The notes under the pieces were generated by a model. It had not been told where the DNA came from. It worked only from the letters and a program-made list of their open reading frames with translations, and did not search any database. Both the position numbers and the translations under genes were made by a program. A DNA stretch of 64,000 bases from Pseudomonas petrae (GTDB lineage Bacteria; Pseudomonadota; Gammaproteobacteria; Pseudomonadales; Pseudomonadaceae), in the NCBI RefSeq assembly GCF_021728295.1, contig NZ_JAKJXE010000002.1, forward strand, positions 248,001 through 312,000, given 5' to 3'. Below are positions 19,706-29,106 of this stretch, in pieces. Positions within the stretch are counted from its first letter, which is position 1. Each line of letters opens with the position of its first letter.

Positions 19706-19966
19706 AACTCGTTGGGAAACCCGTTGGTCGGATAGTGCTACAAGATTATCGCCCTTCAACTGGGTGGTATGCCGCCAGTAGAACGTGTATCAACAATAAT
19801 CAATGTGCTCCTTTGGCTGGAACGGCCGTCCAGTCACTGGCATGTGTGTTTTGTTTCCATCTGCCGCAACGCCCGCTCCAGCGCTGAATCGTCGTGTGAA
19901 CTTGAGACAGTGCCCCACATGCAGAGGGGCGCACGCGCTGGGCCTTAATCGAGACAGGGGATAACA

Positions 19967-21289
19967 ATGACTTTCGTGAAATGGAATCTGATGACGCTGG
20001 CGGTTTCGCTGGGTGTCAGTCAATTGGCAACGGCAGCGGTTGTCAGTGATCAATCGGAGGCCAAGGGCTTCGTCGACGACAGCAGTCTGACTGTTCACCT
20101 GAAGAACTATTATTTCAACCGGGACAACAAGAACGGCAAGGACGACAGCAAGGACTGGACCCAGGGCGTGCTGGGTAATTTCAGTTCCGGCTTCACCCAG
20201 GGCACTGTGGGTTTTGGCGTTGATGCCTACGGTTATTGGGGCCTGAAGCTGGATGGCGGCGGCGGGACCACCGGCACCGGCAACCTGCCGGTGGACAGCC
20301 ATGGCAATCCGCAGGATGAATACGGCACGGCCGGCGGGGCGCTGAAGATGCGCATCTCGAAAACCGAATTACGCTACGGCAATCTGCAACCCCAGGCGCC
20401 GGTGTTTGCAGCGGGCGGCTCGCGGCTGTTTCCGCAAACCGCAACTGGCTTTAACGTGCTGAGCAGCGACATCGCCAATCTGGAACTCGACGGCGGCCAC
20501 TTCACCGGCAGCAACGGCCCGGTCACGACCAACAATGATCACGGCATCTGGGCGGCGTATGCCAACGTCGAAGCCAGCAGCATTGATTACGCCGGCGGTA
20601 AATACGCGCTGTCCGATAATCTTTCGGTGAGCCTGTATGGCTCGGACCTCAAGGACGTCTGGCATCAGTACTACGCCAATGCCAACTACACACTGCCGAT
20701 CTCTGATCAGCAGTCATTGAACTTCGACTTCAATATCTACCGCACCAACGACAGCGGCGCCGCCAAGGCGGGTGATATCAGCAACACGACCTGGTCGCTG
20801 GCGGCTGCTTATTCATTCCTGACCGCCCATACGTTGACCCTGGCGTATCAGAAAGTGCATGGCGACACGCCGTTCGATTATGTGGCCTTTGGTAATAACG
20901 GCGCGGGCGACACCGGCGATTCGATACTGCTGGCCAACTCGGTTCAGTACTCCGACTTCAACGGCCCGGGCGAAAAGTCCTGGCAGGCGCGCTATGACCT
21001 GAACATGGCGAGTTACGGCGCGCCGGGGCTGAGTTTCATGGTTCGTTATATCCACGGTGACGATATTGATGGATCCCATATTCCGTCGAACAGCACTTAC
21101 ACCGGTTATGGCGATGACGGCGACCATCATGAGACCAACCTGGAAGCGAAGTATGTCGTGCAGTCCGGCCCGGCCAAGGACTTGTCCCTGCGCATGCGTC
21201 AGGCCTGGCACACCGCCAACGGCGATCAGCCTGATGGTGACGTGAAGGAGTTTCGTTTGATTGCTGACTACCCGATCAATATCTTCTGA
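19967..21289 (+). CDS. OprD-family outer-membrane porin
   Basis: 440-residue specific porin of the OprD family for uptake of small carboxylates, amino acids or peptides. Signal peptide about 1-23 (LATAA-VV). Family landmarks are FVDDSSLTVHLKNYYFNRD, the DWTQGVLGNFSSGFTQGTVGFGVDAYGYWGLKLD split around residues 64-97, LRYGNLQPQAPVFAAGGSRLFP, and a C-terminal strand ending in Phe (YPINIF) for the assembly machinery. The substrate cannot be told from sequence alone. It is followed by a strong terminator. Confidence 0.94.
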   Translation: MTFVKWNLMTLAVSLGVSQLATAAVVSDQSEAKGFVDDSSLTVHLKNYYFNRDNKNGKDDSKDWTQGVLGNFSSGFTQGTVGFGVDAYGYWGLKLDGGGGTTGTGNLPVDSHGNPQDEYGTAGGALKMRISKTELRYGNLQPQAPVFAAGGSRLFPQTATGFNVLSSDIANLELDGGHFTGSNGPVTTNNDHGIWAAYANVEASSIDYAGGKYALSDNLSVSLYGSDLKDVWHQYYANANYTLPISDQQSLNFDFNIYRTNDSGAAKAGDISNTTWSLAAAYSFLTAHTLTLAYQKVHGDTPFDYVAFGNNGAGDTGDSILLANSVQYSDFNGPGEKSWQARYDLNMASYGAPGLSFMVRYIHGDDIDGSHIPSNSTYTGYGDDGDHHETNLEAKYVVQSGPAKDLSLRMRQAWHTANGDQPDGDVKEFRLIADYPINIF

Positions 21290-21323
21290 TCGCGTCCCGC
21301 ATAGTCGCAGAGACTCCGCAGTA

Positions 21324-21362
21324 AAAAAGCCAGGCTGTCCGAGAGGAGGCCTGGCTTTTTAT
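21324..21362 (+). terminator. Terminator of the porin gene
   Basis: GCCAGGC, loop, GCCTGGC followed by five T, with A6 on the left flank. 34 bases past the porin stop. Confidence 0.88.
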
Positions 21363-21402
21363 TGCGTGATTGCTGCCCCTGATGTGTCAACAGGACGGGC
21401 CT

Positions 21403-21495
21403 CTTCCCGGCTGAAGCCGGTCCCACAGGTGCACGCCTTGCGTACCCGCTGACTGCACGCGATGCCGTTAGTGGGACCGGCTTCAGCCGGGAAGG
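21403..21495. repeat. REPIN (two inverted REPs)
   Basis: CTTCCCGGCTGAAGCCGG-TCCCAC at 21403-21426 and the inverted copy GTGGGACCGG-CTTCAGCCGGGAAGG at 21471-21495 with a 44-base spacer. Same family as the arrays at 26.3 and 36.2 kb. Confidence 0.88.
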
Positions 21496-21528
21496 GGCCG
21501 GCACGGGCAGCACATCTCACCGCGCGAG

Positions 21529-22431
21529 TCAGTCAGGCCGGTGATCACCGCGAATCGAAAAATTCGCCATGTGCTCCAGGCCTTTGATCAAGCCCGAGTG
21601 ATCCCAGCCGCTGCCGCCCAGTGACGCGCAGGTGCTGAACACTTGCTGTGCATTGGCGGTATTGGGCAGGTTCAGCCCCAACTCCCGTGCGCCTTCAAGG
21701 GCCAGGTTCAGATCCTTCTGATGCAGCGCGATCCTGAAGCCCGGGTTGAACGTCCCTTTGATCATCCGCTCGCCATGCACTTCGAGAATCTTCGACGAGG
21801 CAAAGCCACCCATCAATGCTTCGCGTACCTTGGCGGGATCAGCGCCGTTTTTCGAGGCAAACAGCAAGGCTTCGGCCACCGCCTGAATGTTCAGCGCGAC
21901 GATGATCTGGTTGGCGACCTTGGCGGTCTGGCCGTCACCGTTGCCGCCGACCAGGGTGATGTTCTTGCCCATGGTCTGGAACAGGGGCAGGGCGCGTTCG
22001 AATGTCGCCTGCTCGCCGCCGACCATGATGCTCAGCGTCGCCGCCTTGGCGCCGACTTCGCCGCCCGACACTGGCGCGTCGAGGTACTGCGCGCCGGTGG
22101 CGTTGATTTTCTCGGCGAACGCTTTGGTTGCCGAAGGAGAGATCGAGCTCATGTCGATGACCACTTTGCCGGAACCGGTGCCTTCGCTCAGACCGTTTTC
22201 GCCGAACAGCACGTCGTTGACCTGCGGGGTGTCGGGCAGCATGACGATGACGAATTCCGCCTCTTGCGCCACTTCCCGCGGGTTGGCCAGCACCGTGGCG
22301 CCGCCGTCCACCAATGACGCGGGCGGGGCAATGAAATGCCGGGAAAGAATCAATTGATGACCTGCTTTCTGCAGGTTTTCTGCCATGGGCAGGCCCATGA
22401 TGCCGGTGCCGATAAAACCGATGTTAGCCAT
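21529..22431 (-). CDS. glxR: Tartronate semialdehyde (2-hydroxy-3-oxopropionate) reductase
   Basis: Reduces tartronate semialdehyde to D-glycerate, the last step of the glyoxylate carboligase route. 300-residue beta-hydroxyacid dehydrogenase: N-terminal NAD(P) motif GFIGTGIMGLPMAENL, substrate motif DAPVSGGEVGAKAATLSIMVGG, catalytic Lys in GDGQTAKVANQII and the C-terminal helix KDLNLALEGARELG. Third gene of gcl-hyi-glxR. In several Pseudomonas genomes ttuD and pykF follow, but here REP repeats follow instead. Confidence 0.95.
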   Translation of the reverse strand: MANIGFIGTGIMGLPMAENLQKAGHQLILSRHFIAPPASLVDGGATVLANPREVAQEAEFVIVMLPDTPQVNDVLFGENGLSEGTGSGKVVIDMSSISPSATKAFAEKINATGAQYLDAPVSGGEVGAKAATLSIMVGGEQATFERALPLFQTMGKNITLVGGNGDGQTAKVANQIIVALNIQAVAEALLFASKNGADPAKVREALMGGFASSKILEVHGERMIKGTFNPGFRIALHQKDLNLALEGARELGLNLPNTANAQQVFSTCASLGGSGWDHSGLIKGLEHMANFSIRGDHRPD

Positions 22432-22466
22432 GAGATGTAACCTCTTTGTGATGTCTTGTGCGGTCT

Positions 22467-22604
22467 CCTGTAGGCGCGTGGCTTGACCCGCGATCGACCG
22501 GGAACCGGTCGTACATCAACCCGCGATGTACGTCTGGCACACCGCGCTATCAGATTTCACTGCTGCTGCGCAGCAGATCGCGGGACAAGCCACGCTCCTA
22601 CAGG
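22467..22604. repeat. Inverted repeat pair of a second REP-like type
   Basis: CCTGTAGGCGCGTGGCTTGA-CCCGCGAT at 22467-22494 and its imperfect inverted copy at 22577-22604 (ATCGCGGGACAAGCCACGCT-CCTACAGG). The sequence differs from the GGACCGGCTTTAGCCGGG family. It sits in the glxR-hyi gap and may form a hairpin within the operon mRNA. Confidence 0.75.
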
Positions 22605-22654
22605 GTTTGCATTCCGGGCAATGCCAGGTTGGGTTTCGGATCAGGTATCGGGTA

Positions 22655-23437
22655 TCAAACCAAGTTGTGGGCCTTCATCCACCCAAGCCCCGCCTCGGTC
22701 GTGGTCAGCGGCTTGTACTCGCAGCCGATCCAGCCGCGATAACCCAACCGGTCCAGGTGCTTGAACAAAAAGCCGTAGTTGATTTCGCCGGTGCCCGGTT
22801 CATGACGCCCCGGGTTGTCCGCCAGTTGCACGTGACGGATCGCCGGCAGGTGGTTTTCGAGGGTGCGGGCCAGGTCGCCTTCCATGATTTGCATGTGGTA
22901 GATGTCGTATTGCAGGGACAGGTTGCGGCTGCCGACTTTCTCGCGAATCGCCAGCGCCTGGGCGGTGGTGTTCAGGTAGAACCCCGGAATGTCCAGGGTG
23001 TTGATCATTTCCATGACCAGATCGATGCCCTGGGCTTGCAGGCGGTCGGCGGCGTATTTGAGGTTGTCGACGAAGGTCTTTTCGATCAGCCCGTCGTCGA
23101 ACCCCTCGGGCTTGATCCCCGCCAGGCAGTTGATCTGTGTGTTGCCCAGGACCTTGGCATAGGCAATGGCCAGGTCGACGCCGGCATAGAACTCCTCAAC
23201 CCGATCAGGGTGACAGGCGATGCCGCGCTCACCCTTGGCCCAGTCGCCTGCCGGCAAGTTGAACAGCACTTGAGTCAGCCGGTTGCGGTCCAGCTCGGCC
23301 TTGATCTGCGCAGAGCTGAAGTCATACGGAAACAGGTATTCGACACCGCTGAAACCGGCGTTGGCGGCGGCTTCGAAGCGCTGCAAAAACTCAAGTTCAG
23401 TGAACAGCATCGACAGGTTGGCGCATAAACGTGGCAT
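22655..23437 (-). CDS. hyi: Hydroxypyruvate isomerase
   Basis: Interconverts tartronate semialdehyde and hydroxypyruvate. 260-residue xylose-isomerase-like TIM barrel: PRLCANLSMLFTELEFLQRF at the N-terminus, catalytic acid/metal residues in LVMEMINTLDIPGF, LQYDIYHMQIMEGD, and the terminal IGCEYKP. Sits between gcl and glxR; the gap to glxR (223 bases) holds a REP-like inverted repeat. Confidence 0.95.
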   Translation of the reverse strand: MPRLCANLSMLFTELEFLQRFEAAANAGFSGVEYLFPYDFSSAQIKAELDRNRLTQVLFNLPAGDWAKGERGIACHPDRVEEFYAGVDLAIAYAKVLGNTQINCLAGIKPEGFDDGLIEKTFVDNLKYAADRLQAQGIDLVMEMINTLDIPGFYLNTTAQALAIREKVGSRNLSLQYDIYHMQIMEGDLARTLENHLPAIRHVQLADNPGRHEPGTGEINYGFLFKHLDRLGYRGWIGCEYKPLTTTEAGLGWMKAHNLV

Positions 23438-23475
23438 GACGTACTCCTTGTTCGTGTTCGGGATGACCGGCGCGA

Positions 23476-25251
23476 TCAGTCCAGCAGGCTGATGGCGGTG
23501 GGGGCGTCGGCGCGGCTCTCGGCCAGGGACTCGAATTCGTTGATGGCGTTGATCTCGGTGCCCATCGCAATGTTGGTGACGCGCTCGAGGATGATTTCCA
23601 CCACCACCGGCACGCGGTACTGCTGCATCAGGCGGGTGGCTTCGGCGAAGGCTGCCTGCAGGTGCGCCGGGTCAAGCACGCGGATCGCCTTGCAGCCAAG
23701 ACCTTCGGCAACCGCAACGTGATCGACGCCATAGCCTTCCAGCTCAGGCGCGTTGATGTTGTCGAACGCCAGCTGCACGCAGTAATCGATGTCGAAGTTG
23801 CGCTGGGCCTGACGGATAAGCCCGAGGTACGAGTTGTTCACCACCACGTGGATGTACGGCAGCTTGAACTGCGCACCGACGGCCAGTTCTTCGATCATGA
23901 ACTGAAAGTCGTAATCCCCGGACAGCGCAACGACATGGCGGCTCGGGTCAGCCTTCACCACGCCCAGCGCCGCCGGAATGGTCCAGCCTAACGGCCCGGC
24001 CTGTCCGCAGTTGATCCAGTGACGGGGCTTGTAGACGTGGAGGAATTGCGCGCCGGCGATCTGCGACAGGCCGATGGTGCTGATGTAGCAGGTGTCCTTG
24101 CCGAAATACTGATTCATCTCCTCGTACACCCGCTGCGGCTTGACCGGGATGTTGTCGTAATGGGTCTTGCGCTGCAGCGTGCGCTTGCGTTCCTGGCAGC
24201 TGGCAAGCCATTCGCTACGGTTCTTCAGCTTGCCGGCGGTGTGCCACTCGCGCGCCACTTCGATGAACATCGCCAGCGCTGCGCCGGCGTCGGAAACGAT
24301 GCCCAGATCCGGCGTCAGCACGCGGCCGATCTGCGTTGGCTCGATGTCGACGTGGATGAACGTGCGCCCTTCGCTGTACACCGACACGGTGCCGGTGTGG
24401 CGGTTGGCCCAGCGGTTGCCGATGCCGAGCACCAGGTCGGACTCCAGCATCGTCGCGTTGCCGTAGCGGTGAGAGGTCTGCAGCCCCACCATGCCGGCCA
24501 TTTGCGGGTGATCATCGGGGATCGTGCCCCAGCCCATCAGCGTCGGGATCACCGGAATACCGGTCAGCTCGGCGAACTCCACCAGCGCGTCCGACGCATC
24601 GGCATTGATGATGCCGCCACCGGCCACGATCAGCGGACGCTCCGAAGCGTTAAGCATCGCCAGGGCTTTTTCGATCTGCTTGCGGCTGGCCTGGGGTTTG
24701 ACCACCGGCAGCGGTTCGTAGGCGTCGATGTCGAATTCGATCTCGGCCATCTGCACGTCGAACGGCAGGTCTATCAACACGGGGCCGGGCCGGCCGCTGC
24801 GCATCAACTGAAAGGCCTTCTGGAACACATACGGCACCTGGCCGGGTTCCATGACCGTGGTCGCCCATTTGGCGACCGGCGCGGCGATGCTGGCGATATC
24901 GACGGCCTGGAAGTCTTCCTTGTGCATCCGTGCACGCGGCGCCTGGCCGGTGATGCACAGAATCGGAATCGAGTCGGCGGAGGCTGAGTAGAGACCGGTG
25001 ATCATGTCGGTGCCCGCAGGTCCCGACGTGCCGATGCACACACCGATGTTGCCGGCGATGGCGCGGGTATAACCCTCGGCCATGTGCGAGGCGCCTTCGA
25101 CGTGGCGCGCCAGCACGTGGTCAATGCCGCCGAGTTTCTTGAATGCGGCGTACAGCGGGTTGATCGCGGCGCCCGGAATACCGAAGGCGGTGTCGACGCC
25201 TTCGCGACGCATCACCAGAACGGCGGCTTCGATGGCTCTCATGACGGTCAT
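23476..25251 (-). CDS. gcl: Glyoxylate carboligase (tartronate-semialdehyde synthase)
   Basis: ThDP- and FAD-dependent condensation of two glyoxylates to tartronate semialdehyde with CO2 release. 591 residues, as expected. Starts [18 protein letters not shown]; the N-domain has [19 protein letters not shown], where other ThDP enzymes have a catalytic Glu but Gcl characteristically has Val/Ile ([10 protein letters not shown]). The ThDP motif is visible as [31 protein letters not shown] split near residues 446-476. First gene of the gcl operon, divergent from a LysR-type gene. Confidence 0.96.
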   Translation of the reverse strand: MTVMRAIEAAVLVMRREGVDTAFGIPGAAINPLYAAFKKLGGIDHVLARHVEGASHMAEGYTRAIAGNIGVCIGTSGPAGTDMITGLYSASADSIPILCITGQAPRARMHKEDFQAVDIASIAAPVAKWATTVMEPGQVPYVFQKAFQLMRSGRPGPVLIDLPFDVQMAEIEFDIDAYEPLPVVKPQASRKQIEKALAMLNASERPLIVAGGGIINADASDALVEFAELTGIPVIPTLMGWGTIPDDHPQMAGMVGLQTSHRYGNATMLESDLVLGIGNRWANRHTGTVSVYSEGRTFIHVDIEPTQIGRVLTPDLGIVSDAGAALAMFIEVAREWHTAGKLKNRSEWLASCQERKRTLQRKTHYDNIPVKPQRVYEEMNQYFGKDTCYISTIGLSQIAGAQFLHVYKPRHWINCGQAGPLGWTIPAALGVVKADPSRHVVALSGDYDFQFMIEELAVGAQFKLPYIHVVVNNSYLGLIRQAQRNFDIDYCVQLAFDNINAPELEGYGVDHVAVAEGLGCKAIRVLDPAHLQAAFAEATRLMQQYRVPVVVEIILERVTNIAMGTEINAINEFESLAESRADAPTAISLLD

Positions 25252-25359
25252 TTGTTAGTCTCCTGAACTCGATAGTTTTTGTACGTAAACAGCCTGATTT
25301 GAATCCGATGTTTTGTGAATGGCTGTTTTTATCGGTTCTATCGGTATCTGGAGTATCGA

Positions 25360-26268
25360 ATGGATCGCTATACAGAATTGCGCAGCTACGTTCTGGTTGC
25401 CACACGTGGCAGTTTTGCCGCCGCTGCGCTGGTGGAAGGCGTGACGCCGGTGATCATGGGCCGGCGATTGAGCGCGCTGGAGGATCGGCTGGGCGTAAAG
25501 CTGATTCATCGCTCAACGCGAGGCCTGACCCTGACCGATGCCGGCGAGTCGTATCTGGAGAACGCCAAGCTGGTGTTGCAGTCGTTCGAGGAACTGGACG
25601 CCAGCATCAGCGAGAACGAAAGCAGCGTGCGCGGGCATCTGGTGGTTTCGGCGCCGGCGGGGTTTGGCCGTCAGCACGTGGCGCCCCATGCGCCAGAATT
25701 TCAGGCGCGGTTCCCGGATTTGCAGCTGTCATTCAACCTCACTGACAACGTGGTGGACCTGGTGCGTGAGGGCTATGACATGAGCATCCGCATCGGCGAA
25801 GTGCTGGACCCGAACTACGTCGCCATCAAGCTGTACGCCAACAAACGCGTGGTCTGTGGCTCTCCGGCCTATTTCGCCGAGCACGGATTTCCCCAGGTGC
25901 TTGAGGACCTGGCGCGGCACAATTGCCTGTCGTTCAACCTGCAGGGCGGGCAGCATCGCGGCTGGACGTTTCAGCGCGAGGGCAAGCCGGTGGCGATCAA
26001 GGTCGTGGGCAATCTGTATTGCAACGATGGCGAACTGTTGTATGACTGGGCCAAGCGCGGCCTGGGCCTGAGCTGGCGCTCGACGTGGGAGATTCAGAAC
26101 GAAGTGGAAAGCGGCGCGCTGGTCACCGTGCTGGACGAATTCGCCTTGCCCAGCTACGACATCCAGGGCGTGTACCCGCAACAGCATTACCTGCCGGCGA
26201 AAGTGCGGTTCTTCATCGCGTTTTTGAAAGAGGTGTACAACCGGCCGGGGTATTGGCGGCAGGGGTAA
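25360..26268 (+). CDS. LysR-family transcriptional regulator
   Basis: 302-residue LysR regulator. N-terminal winged HTH (MDRYTELRSYVLVATRGSFAAAALVEGVTPVIMGRRLSALEDRLG over residues 1-45) and a periplasmic-binding-like effector domain (LVVSAPAGFGRQHVAPHAPEF onward). The ATG at 25360 starts the canonical HTH; the frame extends 15 codons upstream without a good start. Divergent from gcl across a 108-base gap, so it probably controls the gcl operon. The effector is not known from sequence. Confidence 0.93.
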   Translation: MDRYTELRSYVLVATRGSFAAAALVEGVTPVIMGRRLSALEDRLGVKLIHRSTRGLTLTDAGESYLENAKLVLQSFEELDASISENESSVRGHLVVSAPAGFGRQHVAPHAPEFQARFPDLQLSFNLTDNVVDLVREGYDMSIRIGEVLDPNYVAIKLYANKRVVCGSPAYFAEHGFPQVLEDLARHNCLSFNLQGGQHRGWTFQREGKPVAIKVVGNLYCNDGELLYDWAKRGLGLSWRSTWEIQNEVESGALVTVLDEFALPSYDIQGVYPQQHYLPAKVRFFIAFLKEVYNRPGYWRQG

Positions 26269-26631
26269 GCCGTAATCCCCGCAGCAGATAATTCAAACGC
26301 TTCCCAGCTAAAGCCGGTCCTACAGGTCGTGCGCGGTCGGTAGGACCGGCTTCAGCCGGGAACAGGCCAGAAAGCGCACGATGCTTTTAGTGGGACCGGC
26401 TTTAGCCGGGAAGGGGCCGTAACTGGCGCTAAAGATAAGTTGGATGCACCGACGTCTTCCCGGCTAAAGCCGGTCCCACAACTCCGCGCACGCCGCAGCG
26501 AGGTGCAGCAACGCAAATTCCCAGTGGGACCGGCTTTAGCCGGGAAGGGGCCGTAACTGGCGCTGAAGATAGGTTGGATGCACCGACGTCTTCCCGGCTG
26601 AAGCCGGTCCCACCAATGGCGAGCGAGGCGG
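26269..26631. repeat. REP/REPIN cluster (six REP copies)
   Basis: No gene here. REP palindromes at about 26300-26322, 26340-26362, 26390-26413, 26456-26477, 26524-26547 and 26590-26612. Two of the pairs form near-identical 88-base REPINs (26390-26477 and 26524-26612) spaced 134 bases apart, which indicates local duplication of a unit including its spacer. Confidence 0.9.
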
Positions 26632-27396
26632 TTAAATCAACTCCACCGACACCACCGGCAGCCCACGAATCTCGCCAACCGCCAGGCCCGGCCCGCTGGT
26701 CTTGTACATGCCCGTATAGGAACCGGTGGTAATCACCATCTCCGGCGTCACGATCAACCCATTCTGCGTGTGGTGATTGACCAGCCACGGCAGCAAACGC
26801 CGAGGGTCACCCGCCGGATTCGCCCCATCCCCCGGCACGATATCCTCGTCGCCATAGGTAAAGCTCAGCGCAGGCTCGACGAACGGAAAGCTGGCGTCGT
26901 AATCAATAAACTCACCAATAATCAGCGCCCCATGATTGAGCAGGTCGCCCAAGGCCAACAGCGGCTCTATCTTCGGCCAGGCGGCGAACCGGCTCGACAC
27001 CACTTCAATGGTCGCGCCCATCGTCTTGATACTGCTCAGCACTTCTTCATCCGAATACGCCTCATCGCGAGGGGTGAACTCGCGGCCGAGACGAAAGGCA
27101 ATTTCCAGCTCCAGAATCGGCGAGGGGTAGTCGACGCACTCCACCTGACTGCCGCTGGCGAAAATACCGTCGTCCGGCAGCAGCGCGCCATTGATCGGCC
27201 CGGTCGGAGACTTGGCGCCGACCTTCCAGCCGCCGACAGACGTCTCGCGCAGACGCAGAATCTCGCGCTGCAGCGCATAGGCACTGGCTGCATCGGCGGG
27301 GACGTATTCAGGACGGATTTCGGTGATTTTCTGACCGGCGCCCATGGCGGCAACGATCAATTCGGCAGTGTTCGCTGGGTGAGACGATGGATTCAC
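26632..27396 (-). CDS. 2-oxopent-4-enoate/2-oxo-hept-4-ene-dioate hydratase family protein
   Basis: 254-residue MhpD/HpcG-type hydratase of the fumarylacetoacetase superfamily, which adds water to 2-oxo-4-enoates in meta-cleavage pathways. Metal ligands fit the acidic residues in ILELEIAFRLGREFTP and the E in TIEVVSSRF. Usual length is about 260. Aromatic meta-cleavage partner genes are absent around it, so the in vivo substrate is open; the neighbour on one side is a REP cluster and on the other a DUF2790 gene. Confidence 0.85.
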   Translation of the reverse strand: MNPSSHPANTAELIVAAMGAGQKITEIRPEYVPADAASAYALQREILRLRETSVGGWKVGAKSPTGPINGALLPDDGIFASGSQVECVDYPSPILELEIAFRLGREFTPRDEAYSDEEVLSSIKTMGATIEVVSSRFAAWPKIEPLLALGDLLNHGALIIGEFIDYDASFPFVEPALSFTYGDEDIVPGDGANPAGDPRRLLPWLVNHHTQNGLIVTPEMVITTGSYTGMYKTSGPGLAVGEIRGLPVVSVELI

Positions 27397-27532
27397 GCGG
27401 GTCTTCCTTCAGGCGATTGATGGAAAGCGCCCCGGTTCCGTTGCTGATCAGGCGAGGAACGGCGGAGCCAGCGTGACTACTCTAACCCTATTTCAGCCGG
27501 TCGGCAGAGGCGGGGGTTCATGCCGTAATCAA

Positions 27533-27811
27533 TCAACCGTGCTCGCACGCATCGCCCAGGCGGGTGTATTCCAGCTTGTGGGCCACGCCTTTGCTGTCGA
27601 CGTATTCCATCTTCGCCTTGACCGGCGCGCAGGGATTGTCGGAGTTGTTGGCACTGGTGACGCGCACCACTTTGGCGATGTCCAGGTCTTCGCTGTAATC
27701 GTATTGAGCGGTTTGCTCGGCCGTCGCAGCGGGCGCAGAGGATGTGGCGGGCTCGTTGGCAGACGCAAACAGGCTAACCAGGGAAAGGGCGACAAAGAGG
27801 GGGAATTTCAT
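27533..27811 (-). CDS. DUF2790-family small secreted protein
   Basis: 92 residues with a signal peptide (MKFPLFVALSLVSLFASA) and the DUF2790 body: YDYSEDLDIAKVVRV, CAPVKAKMEYVDSKG, LEYTRLGDAC. Such proteins are common in several copies per Pseudomonas genome and are often metal-responsive (copper) in expression. Function unknown. Two cysteines remain in the mature form. Confidence 0.88.
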   Translation of the reverse strand: MKFPLFVALSLVSLFASANEPATSSAPAATAEQTAQYDYSEDLDIAKVVRVTSANNSDNPCAPVKAKMEYVDSKGVAHKLEYTRLGDACEHG

Positions 27812-27970
27812 GATGGCGTGCTCGCATCCAGGTGACGTGCGAGCGCGCAGGAGAGTGGCTCGCTGATGGAGCCATCTTAGGCAGCGGGCTGCAGCGGCAG
27901 AAATGGTGGCTGTCGATAGCGCCCATCATTGCAGCTGATGAAGTCGTAGTCGCCCCTCGGCTCAACCATC

Positions 27971-28882
27971 TCAGCCCGGCCCGGCGCTGTACGCCAGGTC
28001 CGCGCGCAAACGCTGAACGCAGAAATCAACGAACGAGCGCACCTTGGATGACCCCCGTCGCCCCTCGACGTAGACCACGTAAACCGGCATCGGCGTGACC
28101 TCGAAGTCTTCGAGCACCGAGCACAACGTGCCCGCCTGCAAGTGTCGGCGAACCTGATACGACGGCACCTGGGTCAGGCCCCAGCCATCAATGGCGGCAT
28201 GAATGGACGCAGTGAACGACGTCATCGACAGTCGCGACTGCACCTTTACTTCCTGGTGCTGGCCTTCGATGCGGAAGGTCCACGCGGGGCTGCGGCCGAT
28301 GATCATCACGGAAACGGTCTCGCGCTCCATGAGTTCGCGGGGATGCTGCGGCGTGCCGTGGGCAGCGAGATAAGCGGGGGAGGCGCAGACCATGCGCCGG
28401 ACGGTGCCGACCTGAATGGCAGTCATCGATGAGTCTGGCAACTCGCCGATGCGCACCGAGACGTCGATGCCTTCTTCCAGCTGCCCGGCAATCCGGTCCA
28501 TCAACAGGCCACGGATCTGCACCTGGGGATGCTGACTCAGGTAGTCGGTCATGACCGGCGTGACGTGCAGGTCGCCGAACACTTGCGGCGCGGTAATGGT
28601 CAGCAACCCGCGCGGCGTCGCATGAATGCCGGCGGCGGCGCTTTCGGCCTCGTGCAGATCGGCCAGCAAGCGCCGGCAGTCGTCGGCGAAGCGCACGCCG
28701 GCTTCGGTCAGGCGCAACTGCCGGGTAGTGCGCACGATCAGCAAGGTGCCGAGCCGCGCTTCCAGCTGCGCGACGGCCCGGGTGACAGTGGCCGTGGACA
28801 CGTTCAGGTTGCGCGACACCGCCGCGAAGCTGGGGCCTTCGGCGACGGCGGCGAAAAGGGTCATTTCCTGAATGCGGTCCAC
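27971..28882 (-). CDS. LysR-family transcriptional regulator
   Basis: 304-residue LysR regulator of the CrgA-like group. I choose the GTG at 28882 (VDRIQEMTLFAAVAEGPSF), which begins the HTH domain; the longer frame to 29086 adds about 68 residues with no HTH homology. The effector domain runs from TPRGLLTITAPQVFGDLHV. It is divergent from a DMT exporter 224 bases away and probably regulates it. Confidence 0.9.
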   Translation of the reverse strand: MDRIQEMTLFAAVAEGPSFAAVSRNLNVSTATVTRAVAQLEARLGTLLIVRTTRQLRLTEAGVRFADDCRRLLADLHEAESAAAGIHATPRGLLTITAPQVFGDLHVTPVMTDYLSQHPQVQIRGLLMDRIAGQLEEGIDVSVRIGELPDSSMTAIQVGTVRRMVCASPAYLAAHGTPQHPRELMERETVSVMIIGRSPAWTFRIEGQHQEVKVQSRLSMTSFTASIHAAIDGWGLTQVPSYQVRRHLQAGTLCSVLEDFEVTPMPVYVVYVEGRRGSSKVRSFVDFCVQRLRADLAYSAGPG

Positions 28883-29106
28883 TGAGCGTCCGTTTTCGAG
28901 CCAACGAGAGCGGCAGTCTGCGGCAAATCCGGGCGAGCGGAAAGGTCTGATCCAGGCAGTCAGAAAAACACCCGGGCGGTCATGTTTGCTTGGTGCTCCG
29001 GCGACGCCTTCTATATTCTTGCTGACGCTGGACTCCTCGAACCAAAGGCCGGCGCTCGACACGGCAAGGGCCAGACCCGCATTCACGCAAGGCCAAAGGA
29101 ACGCAG

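Larger units (their letters stand above)
19326..19966. other. Intergenic region between MCP and porin
   Basis: 641 bases without a convincing gene. It contains a minus-strand terminator-like hairpin at 19521-19552 and a 17-base palindrome at 19689-19705. Between them a minus-strand transcript of about 130-170 bases could run. A 96-codon minus-strand frame starting at 19659 (MKNTNQLPDDSAASGN) crosses the hairpin and is probably not translated in full. Confidence 0.6.

Noticed and set aside
27774..27965. Small minus-strand frame upstream of the DUF2790 gene
   Set aside because: Shadow of the leader region; the DUF2790 signal peptide defines the real start at 27811.
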